From: Pseudoneurospora amorphoporcata | Taxonomy: Eukaryota > Ascomycota > Sordariomycetes > Sordariales > Sordariaceae | Assembly (NCBI GenBank): GCA_033297205.1 | Contig: MU859065.1 | Location: 349,857 to 413,856 of the forward strand | Direction of reading: 5' to 3' | Length of the DNA: 64,000 bases | Shown: positions 1 to 9,300 of the stretch, piece after piece | Layout of the letters: each line of letters begins with the position of its first letter | Position numbering within the stretch: the first letter of the stretch is position 1 | Notes under the pieces: model-generated | Seen by the model: only the letters and a program-made list of their open reading frames with translations | Database searches by the model: none | What the model was told of the DNA's origin: nothing | Position numbers and translations under genes: made by a program

Positions 1-2516
1 GTATGTGAGTTGTGAATTTGGGGGATAGCGAGACCAGCAAGCTACCGTGATTTAATTTTTTGGTGAATTAGTGAAAGTGAATTAATCGATAGAGCACAGC
101 TCTACGATGGGAAAGGGGAAAGAAAGGGGGGGAGGGGGAAAAACACAACTGGCTTTTGGAAGTTTGAGAACTTGCTGAAGAAAAAAGAAAGAAGAAAGAG
201 AAATGGAAAGAGAGGGAGGAAAGTGAGCCTTATATCATTCAACATGTCATCGAGAGGGGAAAAGACGGGTGGTCACCTAAGAATAGACCCCGGTCCACAA
301 CGTTCGGCATGCATTCGACAAAAGAGACCATGGCCGCCTTGTTGGTGGTCGGTGATAGAGTGACGGCAGAGAGGGGTTGCTCTCTGATGGAAGCCAGTCG
401 GCTCTGCCGGTGCAATAGCACAAGTGATGGCGCAAGTACCACGCATCTGGCCGTCTCCCACGCGCCGCCAATAACAAGGCCGGGCCCAGGGACAGGCATC
501 AATCGATATCACGAAGCCGTGAGGTAAGGGCGGGCGAGAGTGTGTCCATGGCGATCTGGATGGTGCCTGTCACATTCAAAGTCGTTGGTTGAGCTGGGTC
601 CACCAATGCTACTGACCAATGCGACTGCATGATGGGCGGTTAAGCAGGTGAGCACCCAGAAACGAAGGCAGAACCGGAGAACTATTGCCGTTGACGGTCC
701 TTGACGGTCCTGCAAGGCGTGTTGACGATTGCAACTCCAAAGAAGAAGTTGAAGAGAAGAAAATGCAGTTCTCGATGCAGCCAACCAGGCACCCGATGGT
801 CAAGGCCCCGCACATTCACATCAGGTGTGGGTCGGATCACTTGGACTTGTCCAATATGGGTTTAGCGCATGAAATGGGCGTCTAAATCCCTGCCACCATT
901 GGCCAATGGTCGCTTGTTGTGCGTCGTTTTCGCGCGATCCCCATCGGCTCCCATCACACCCAGACGGCAGCCGCTATCACCAATCAACCTCACTTCTTGC
1001 CTCGTTCATGCTTATCCGTTCAGCCATCATTTCCTTGGAAAGAGCAGCCATCTCATTGAATCTCACATGTCGATAAGTATCGTCAATGCAATCTGTCAGG
1101 CACAGGAACTTTCATCTCGAACCATCAACAGAGAGAGGGATTCGAGAAACTATCAAGTCGAGATACAAGAAGGAGAGAGGGTCAAAGTACACATATATAT
1201 CCCTCCGAACCTTGGACTGATGATCTCGTCATCACTTCAGTTGGAAGCGCGCATATGCGGCCGTCAATGAACTAATGTAGGTCCCTCCATGTGTTCCTTC
1301 CTGTTAGCCCGTGTACCTTACTTCCTTGCCGCGTATTGCGTCCTGCAGTCTTTCATGCAATGCACGCACGGTCGCAACACACTGCACTGCTGCACCAAGC
1401 CACCTAGCATCGTCGATAGGACGACAGTTCTCTCACCTTGCTCGGTCCGGCTGGCCGCCTCAACGGGCCATCGTGTATCCATGTTCGCCATGGTCTGTCC
1501 GACACACTCTTTTTGACCGAGAAGAGGGGGAGACCGGACATGGGAGAAAAAATCTTTACACTCCGCAACACCAAAACACCAAATGGAGGACAAGCTCATT
1601 TGTGTGTTCGTATGTGCCTCGGACTCGGGATGTAGGAAACGGGCTTGCCCGTCTATACTCTGCAGTCAACACAACGCCCCCATCACGTGTATTGGCGGGA
1701 TTTACCTTGGACCAAGGTTGAACAAGCCCGGCTTGTCACGATCCTTGTTAGCCTGCTAGCTATATACCACGATCCTGCCAACCCAGGATGTTCCGAACGA
1801 CAAGATGCAACCAACCGTGGTCGAGGAAAAGGTGCGGTGCAAGCAACGCTTTTGCGCCGTTGCAACGTCTCGCAGGGAAGGATGACCGAAGACCCAGGCA
1901 ATGAAGATACCTATTTCCCCGCTACTTTACCACAAACTTTCAGCTTCGACGGCTATCGATATTGTCCTCACTCGGTCTTATCACTTCGTGATATAGCCAC
2001 TTCCTGATCCCAGCCTCCTCATGCAGCAGAGCATCTCGTTACCCCTCACTCAGCTTTCATGACCGGCAAGGATACTCGCTTGAGGTCTCAGTTCATGATG
2101 TTGCTTGAGGTGTTTTTCTTCCCAAGACATGGTTTGATACCTCGTGGTTGCCTTATCTTATCCAGGTCTCACCGTCTCTCCAACGAAGAAGGATGACGGA
2201 GTCGTTCAAGACAAGTGTACCACATGCCTTTGTCTCCTTTCATCATCTTTGTCACTCAATGCGAAGCCATGACGAACCTCTAATGTACATTGCAGATGGA
2301 AGGTCTTTTTCTCACAGTTAAACCAAATCATGTTAATTGCAAACTGTCGAACACGCCCATTGACTTCTCCCTCAGACCGAACATCAATATCCAAAACCCC
2401 TTCAAGGCCAGAACCCATTAACTCGCACCGAAAATTTCCACCCAAAGCTTCATCCACGATCAAGCGATCAAACACACCGGCATCTCTTCCTCCTTCCAAA
2501 CTTTTTGCCCACTCCA
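1..2516. other. Intergenic stretch, no gene recognised
   Basis: I see no convincing coding region here. All open frames are short, overlap on several strands and lack recognisable domains. A minus-strand frame at 2206-2547 (113 codons, starting MEWECEW) directly follows the hypothetical gene at 2517-3362 and could be a 3' exon of it, but I find no good donor/acceptor pair to join them. A 10-bp unit (TTGACGGTCC) is duplicated in tandem near 690-710. The left end of the window may hold the promoter or 3' end of a gene outside it. Confidence 0.5.
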
Positions 2517-3362
2517 TTACTTCTGACCACTCGCACTCCCATTCCACTGTCCAGCACTCTTCTTTCCGGGGAAGAACTTGCTGAAGTTCTCCGGCATCAC
2601 CTGAATGGTAATATTGGGATTATACACATTCAAGTTCTTGACCATCCCGTTGCCGTTCTTGCCCTTGGCACCCGGGCCATTCACAAGCAAATGTCCCAGA
2701 ACCTGGCCATCAGTCTGATTCTGGGTCTGGTTGTCGGTTCCCATCTGTCCATTCTGCCCGTTACTGTTGCTGAAGATGGAGAGCTGAGTGTCGGTGGTGG
2801 TGTTTCGGCTCTGTCCGTTGACATTACCGCTAGGAGGAGGACCGGAAGGGAAGATACTAGAAAACCCAGTGGAGATTTTCTGGCACGAACACCGTTGAGC
2901 ACTTCGAGGTGCCTTTCTTCTTGAACCCAGGGGTGCGGGAGGAGGAGGAGGAGGACGAGGAGAAGCGCCAAAGGGATGACCCTGAGATTGCTGGAAAAAA
3001 GAAGAAGAAGAGGAAGAAGAAGAAGGTCCGAAGAGAGAAGACATGGAAGACATGGAAAACGGGTCAGTAGTGGCCTAGGAATGGGCAGCGACGGGAGTCG
3101 GGCAAGCGGAGGACTGGGAATGGGACTGATCCCAACCATCGAATCCCTCCTCATCGTCCTCGTCCTCATCGTTCTCGTCCAATTCCTCAGTGTTGGAGTT
3201 GTAGCCATTGTCGTAAATGTATCCGAAACAAGAGTCGCAAGAGGACGTGGGGCAGGACTCATGGGAATAATCAGAATCGCCGCTGTACAAGCTGCGAGCG
3301 CCCGGGGCTTGCCCTTTCCTGGCCATCTGAGGAGACCAATCACGTCTCGCTGTCTGCTTCAT
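2517..3362 (-). CDS. Hypothetical low-complexity protein, exon structure unresolved (in-frame TAG)
   Basis: I do not recognise this gene. Reading down from an ATG at 3362 (A at -3), one frame runs for 95 codons and stops at a TAG (3077-3075). The same frame then stays open for about 186 codons more, including a second ATG at 3053, to the stop at 2517. The first part is acidic (an E/D-rich run after a SCDSCFGYIYDNG segment). The second part has a Ser run, a Pro run (PRPPPPPPAP) and an N/Q/G-rich half. Either a short intron removes the TAG, or the frame carries a nonsense change, or the two halves are separate. A CTGAC branch-like site at 3066-3062 followed by a long pyrimidine tract and CAG (about 2998-2996) could be a 3' splice site, but no upstream donor is good. 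No membrane segment or known domain is visible. Gene-ness is moderate, the model is weak. Confidence 0.4.
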
Positions 3363-3923
3363 CTTTTAGATTGGCGGTGGGTTCGGTAGGTTCTTATTAT
3401 GTGGTGTAGGAGTGAGCCCTTAACAAGGCTTTGTGTGAAACCTCAAACGAAAAACGGAATCACAAAGGAAGGGAACTCGCGATGAAACGCAAGAGCGTCC
3501 ATATCTGGATGAGGTTGGCAACTTTCAATTCAATGTGTACGCTGAATCGACACTGGGAAGGAACAACCGGCACGTCGCAAATTTCCACTTTGTTTTGTCT
3601 TGCTAGGCAGGTGCGTACCTTCCTGGTGTCTAAAGAAGGAGCGACGGACATGGACGGGATGTTGAAGAAGCGACGTGAACCCGAAGAGACAGGTCGAAGG
3701 ATTTACTCCACATCCCGCGTCTTGCACCCTAGCTATAATCCAGGCATTGTGGTGATGGACTGGTGGGTAGATGAGAGCGCAGTTCAGGTCGGGCGATTGC
3801 CTCTTGGAATGGAGAATGACAGGACGTAGAATTGTCGGATGTGATCACTGATCAATAAGTTGGTGAACTCCGTAACTGAGCATACCAACTGCGTCTCTCT
3901 CTAGCATACCTCGATAGACGACA
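3363..3923. other. Intergenic region, nothing recognised
   Basis: This lies between the start of the low-complexity minus-strand gene and the stop of the adaptin-binding protein gene. A 132-codon plus-strand frame (3431-3829) crosses it but has no recognisable domain and ordinary composition, so I treat it as chance. Confidence 0.5.
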
Positions 3924-5467
3924 CTACAACTGTCTCATAACCTCCTCAACAGCCTTCAACGCCAACTTCCTCCTTTGCTCCTCCGATACTGTGCCGCTCA
4001 TGTCCCTAACCGCTTGCAGCTTGAGCATCATCTTGGCGATCTTCTCCACATCTTCCTCTCCTATTTCTTCCTCCTCGTTATCTTCCTTCTTCACCTTGTC
4101 TGTCGCCCCAGACCCAGACCCAGCAGCACTCGGTCCAGCCTTTGCTGTGCCGGTGGCAGATTGCTTCTCGCCCTTCTTCTTCCCATCCCCCTTGCCCCCC
4201 TCCTTCATGTTCTCCTTCACCTCCTCCTCGAACTGCTTCCAAAACCCCTCTCTGGCCTGCCTCTTCATCCTCGCATCCCACGCACCCCCCCTCGACCCGT
4301 CCACGGTTTGCATAACACTCCTAAACACCTTCAAGTCCTCCTCCGTCGTCTTATCCGATTCCTCAGTTCCCTTCCAAAACGCCTTCCGCATCTCCATCTT
4401 CTGCTTCTTGGTGTACCCAAAGCCCAGATCAAACTCATCCTCCGTATCCCAGTCGTTCTCGTCGATGTAGTCGGTATCCTCGTCGTCTTCAGACCCGCCG
4501 AACGGCCCGCCCCCCTCCGTAGACCCGGCGGTGCCGTCTCCGCCAGACCAGTCATTAGACTGCAGTGCCTCCAGCACTCTTGCGATACCCATCTTTTCGC
4601 CGTACTCGTTTCTCTTTTCATCATCATTTTTGCCCTTCTCCTTCTTCCCTTTGTTGCCACCAACATCAGGCCCAGCAACCTGATGATGAACAAACTCAAA
4701 CCCCCACTCGGCACACAAATCCTCCCACTCGTTGATCTCATCTTCTATTTCCATATCCACCTCCATCTCATCCACACCACCAGGGGCAACCTTCCCACCA
4801 ACCTTCCCAGCAGCAGTAACGCCAACAGCCAAGCTGACCCCTTCCCACTCCCACCCGCCCAAACCCTCCCTAACCACCTTGCCCACGCTCTTGATAAACT
4901 CTTTCGTCTCTTCATTTCTTTCCCCTGTCCCTGAAGACGCACCAGTGGATTTCAAAGAGGGAACCTCAAAAATACAAACAACCCCACCCAAAACCCCAAG
5001 AACCTCCTTCGCCTCCTCGCTCAGAAAGGAAGCCGACCACTCGGCGGGGGATGAGATGAGATCGAGCCAGATCGGGATAGAAGCGGTGTAGTAGGGCGTG
5101 GAGAGGGGGAGGGCGTGGGTTGTTCCTGCTAGAGATGGGGAGCGTTCCGCCGTGTTTTGTTCTGATGCATCTTCTTCTTCGTCTTCTTTTTGTGAGGGTG
5201 GTTTTTGTTGTTGGGGAGTGGGAGCCGTGCCGGTTAAATCTGGTTTTTTTGTTAGTCAATGTATATCTTGGGGGAACATAAAAGGGTTGAGAATTGTGGA
5301 AATCGGTGGGGTGGGATAGATGGGTGTGGAATTAACAAGAGTGGAAGGAATTGAAGAAACAAAGATGTACCTCTGATGACGGCGCCGAGATGGTCAGAGG
5401 AGTCGGTGAGGGCAACGGCTAGGATTCGGCGCGGGTTGGTGATTTCTTCCACTTTGGTCGGCGTCAT
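3924..5467 (-). CDS. Alpha/gamma-adaptin-binding protein p34 family (AAGAB/Irc6-like), 2 exons
   Basis: Exon 1 is 5467-5371, the intron 5370-5240 (131 bp; donor GTACAT, branch GACTAAC, acceptor CCAG) and exon 2 5239-3924, giving 470 residues. The N-terminus (NPRRILAVALTDSSDHLGAVIRDLTG) forms a small G-like fold start. Then come YYTASIPIWLDLI (about 75-90), the core EWGFEFV (about 210-216), and GIARVLEALQSNDW (about 250-263). The last two match the conserved 'EW...HGFELVEL' and 'G..R...AL..N.WS' blocks of the AAGAB/Irc6 family. In that family the protein chaperones clathrin adaptor AP-1/AP-2 assembly in the cytosol. Yeast Irc6 and human AAGAB are 236 and 315 residues; this copy is longer because of acidic and Lys/Glu-rich linkers and a C-terminal helical extension (KKQKMEMRKAFWKG onward). 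A MITE lies 88 bp upstream of the ATG. The family call is firm; the function is inferred. Confidence 0.85.
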
Positions 5468-5555
5468 TTTGTGAGATTCTGATTCACAAAAAGATGGGTT
5501 TGATGTTTTGTTTGAAGTGAGGGGTTCCGAGAAAGGAAGTCGTCAAGTGATGTAA

Positions 5556-5832
5556 GGGCGTGTTCGGCGCACGCGGAAATGGCCTTCTGAAAGGTTCAGA
5601 AACCCGATTTCAGGAGCCTGATCCCAGAAATCCAGTTTCTGAAATTTGTGTATTCACATTGGCCATTTGACCAATCAGATTATCGCATTCTTCATGAAAT
5701 TCAGAAGACGCATTTCAGCACCTCAGAGCTGCTGAAATTTCTCTTCTGAAATGATTTTTCCAGTAGGCCCAGTGCATTCGCTCCTGGAAACTTCATTTCA
5801 GAAAGCCATTTCCGCGTGCGCCGAACACGCCC
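5556..5832. mobile_element. MITE with 37-bp terminal inverted repeats and TAA target duplication (PIF/Harbinger-like)
   Basis: The two ends are near-perfect inverted repeats: 28 bp identical starting GGGCGTGTTCGGCGCACGCG, one mismatch, then 8 more matching bases. The element is flanked by TAA on both sides (5553-5555 and 5833-5835), a 3-bp target duplication. The GGGCNTGTTCGG end and a TAA (TWA) duplication are typical of PIF/Harbinger and Tourist-type MITEs. At 277 bp it has no coding capacity. The interior is rich in CTGAAA/TTTCAG words on both strands. It lies in the promoter or 5' leader of the adaptin-binding protein gene. Confidence 0.88.
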
Positions 5833-5835
5833 TAA

Positions 5836-6357
5836 AGAGGTGAGCATGGGATGATGGGTACTAGGTACAGTACGCCTGCCCCAACCGCTGACCATGACGC
5901 CACGGGGAGTGGAGCGGAGGACAGGCAGTTCGTTGACAAAATGTGGAGCTCTGTGGCTTGAAATGTGGCGCATCGCTGTCCAACAAGTCTTGGAACACCA
6001 TCGTCAGTCAGAACAGAGACAACTTGAGTCTTTTCAACGAATCATGTTCCTAGTTCTGATCTATGTATATACACCATCCATACCCGCTGTCGATGATGTC
6101 TATCATCTCAAAGCAAAAATGTGTTAAACAGCCAAAAAAAAATTTGAGATATGCGCTCTGAGTTCAGTTCTTTTCCTCCCATCCATCCATCATCATGGGA
6201 CCGGAACCAACCCAGAAAAAGAACACACTCCTCCCATTTCCCCGTTTCCCATAATCCATGACGGTCATTTTCATAACATTGACATAATCCCATTTTTCGC
6301 TTTGGTCTCATTTTCATCCGTCTCTTTTCTTTCTTTCATCTTTCCCCAAACTCGTTT
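5836..6357. other. Intergenic region between the MITE and the ABC transporter 3' end
   Basis: No gene seen. It should hold the 3' UTR of the ABC transporter (minus strand, stop at 6358-6360) plus upstream sequence of the adaptin-binding protein gene. Confidence 0.5.
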
Positions 6358-9300
6358 TTAGTTCGCACCATCCTTCTTCCCCTCATCCCCAGTCCCGCTT
6401 CCCTCAGCAGTGGTAGTCGTACTCTGCTCATCACCCCCGTCGACATCAACAAGCTGCTTAGACTTGTACGCCTTCTTGGCAATCTTGGCAAGCGTGTCGT
6501 AGTCGCCGCTCATGTCGCACATACTCCTGAAGCTACCGTCGGTCTTCTTCATCAGCTCCCAAGGATGTCCGTACTCGACGATCTCGCCCTTGTCCAACAC
6601 GAGAACCTTGTCGTAGTCGGCAATGGTTTGAAGACGATGAGCAATGGTAATGATGGTGCTGGTTAGCTCGCGGATGGTCTCCTGGATGGCGGAATCAGTG
6701 GCGTAGTCGATCGAGGCGGTGGCCTCGTCCATGACGAGAACGGTAGGCTTTTTAAGCATGGCGCGAGCCAAGCAGAGAAGCTGGCGCTGACCCTGCGAGA
6801 GATTGTTGCCGGACTCGGTGACGGGAGAGGAGAGGTCGAGGAAGATGTTCTTGTTGGTAGCGGTGGCGGGGCGGGAAGGCTCCGAGTCGCTCTCAACAGG
6901 GGCAACGGGGGTCTGGGGAAGGAGGGCGGTGCTGACGGCGCCGGGGATGACCTCATCGGCCTTGATCAGGTGCACGCGTCGAAGAGCGGCAAAGATCTCC
7001 TCATCAGTGTACATGTTGAAGGGATCGAGGTTGGTCCGGATGGTACCCATGAACAGAGTAGGCTCCTGGGGAACAATGGTGATGGCTTCGCGGAGATCAC
7101 GAAGACCAATCAGACCAATATCAACACCGTCAATCAAGATCTTGCCCTCATCCGCCTCCAAAGCACGGAAGATGGCCAAAGTAAGAGAACTCTTTCCCGC
7201 ACCAGTACGACCCACAATACCAATCTTCTCTTGGGCTTCAATCTTGAAGGTCAGGTTGCGGAGCACGGGCTCTAGCTCAGCCCTGTAACGCGTAGAGTAG
7301 TTAATGAACTCAACAGAGCCGTGGGCGGGCCAGTTCGCAGGGGGGCGGTTGTCCTCGACGATGGCCTCGGCCTCTTGCTCGACGTCAAGGTACTCCTTGA
7401 TACGCTCAACAGAGTTCATGTTCTGTTCGTTCATCGCATAAAGACGAACCAGCCAGAGGATGTTGTCGGCAAAACCGATGGCATAACTGAGGGAGATACC
7501 AGCAGAACCAGGATCGATCTTACCGAGACTCATAATGACGAAGACTCCAGCAGCGAAGGCAACGAGATCACCGAGAACATCAGTCCTGAAAGCGAGCCAT
7601 CTGTTGGCAGCCCAAAGATAGATGAATGGGCGGATCTGGGCGTTGATCTTGGCAAGGTTGTCGCGAATGAAACGTCTCTCATCACCGTACGCTCTGATGG
7701 TGGTGACACCGCTCAAAGTCTCTCCGAATTGCTGGAAGAGAGGGCTGCGCTGCACGGACTCCAAGCGCTTCAGGTCGCGCGAGGCATGGAGGTAGAAGGC
7801 GCCAAGGAAGACGTACAGGATGGTGATGAAGAAACCGGCAATCAAGAAACCGGGGGTAATCCAGGCGATCAGAGTAACAGTCACGACAATTGCGAGGACA
7901 CAACTCATGACCCCAATAGCAATAGGCGCGACCTCCTGATCAATAGCCTCCAAGTCCTTGCTGAATCTGTTCATGATCTGTCCAAGAGGGGTGACATCGA
8001 AGAACTTGAAACGGGCGCCAGCAACAGCACGCATCAGACGCTTGTGGAGCTTCCACGAGGCAGTCAAGGAACCGAAGAAAATCCACATGTCTCTGACAAG
8101 AGCAGCAACGGCACCACCGATACCAATGATTGCTAGCACAGTCAAGTAGTAACCGACGTTGACATCCTTGTTCGAGCTAGCCGAGAAAGTGTTGCTGTCG
8201 TTGCCCTTGACGTACGTGGCGATGGAAGCAAAGTAGGTAGGCGAGACGGTCTGGCTGGAATAGCTCTGCGAGTTCATGTTGAAGGTAGGGGCGACAACCT
8301 CGTCCGTAGCGTATTGGTTAGCCCACTCCTTGATCCAAAGACTGGTGGCGACACCAGAGAACTGCTGAGCGCCGAAGACAACCGCGGCCAAAACCCAGAA
8401 CCACCATTTGCCCATAGCCGTGAGGTAGAGCTTCATGACGGGCCACTTGACAGCACCAGTAGCCTTGCTTTCTTCCATGGCATCCTGCTTCTTGTGCTCC
8501 TTCTTGATCGTCTGAGCCTTAGTCTGGGATTCACTGCCGTCGGCTTCGTTGATCATGGTGTTATCACCTTCCTCTCCGACACTGGACGGAACCCGGGAAG
8601 GAACACGCGAGACATGGGCAGAGCCAGGACGGGACTTTTGGATGAAATCTTCGCCGAACTTGCCAGCCGCGATGAGCTCCTGAGGAGCACCCTGAGCAGT
8701 AACACGACCGTTGGTCATCTGGACAACGAAGTCGGAGAAAGGAACGCAAAGAGGGATGTTGTGAGACACGAGGATGCAAGTGCGATGCTTCATCAAAGGA
8801 CCCATGATGCAGTTGCTGAAAATCCACTGAGCGGTGTGAGAATCGACGGCGCTGAGACAGTCATCCATGAGAAGGTGCTTAGAGTTGGAGTAGACGGCAC
8901 GAGCCAGCGAAATACGCTGCTTCTGGCCACCGGAGAGGGTAATGCCCTTCTCGCCAACCAAAGTCTCATCGCCGTTATCCAGAATCTCGAGATCACGCTC
9001 CAGAGCGCAAGCGACAATTACGTCCTTGTATCTCTGCTCATCAAACGGTGCACTAAACAGAATGTTGTCCTTGATAGAGCCATTGACAAGCCAGGCTTGC
9101 TGGGCAACATAGGCGCAAGTATCGGCAAGACCAGTTTCGGGGTCGGCGCGGACATCCTCACGGCTGCGACCTCCAGGAAGGAAGACACGACCCTTAAGAA
9201 TGGTCATCTCACCAAGCAAAGCCATAAGCATAGAGGTCTTTCCGGATCCGGTGGGGCCAGTGATGACGTTGAGCTTGCCCTCCTGGAACTCGACATCAAG

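Noticed and set aside
3975..4934. 319-codon plus-strand frame antisense to the adaptin-binding protein
   Set aside because: Leu/Pro-rich shadow of the real gene, whose minus-strand product carries clear family motifs.
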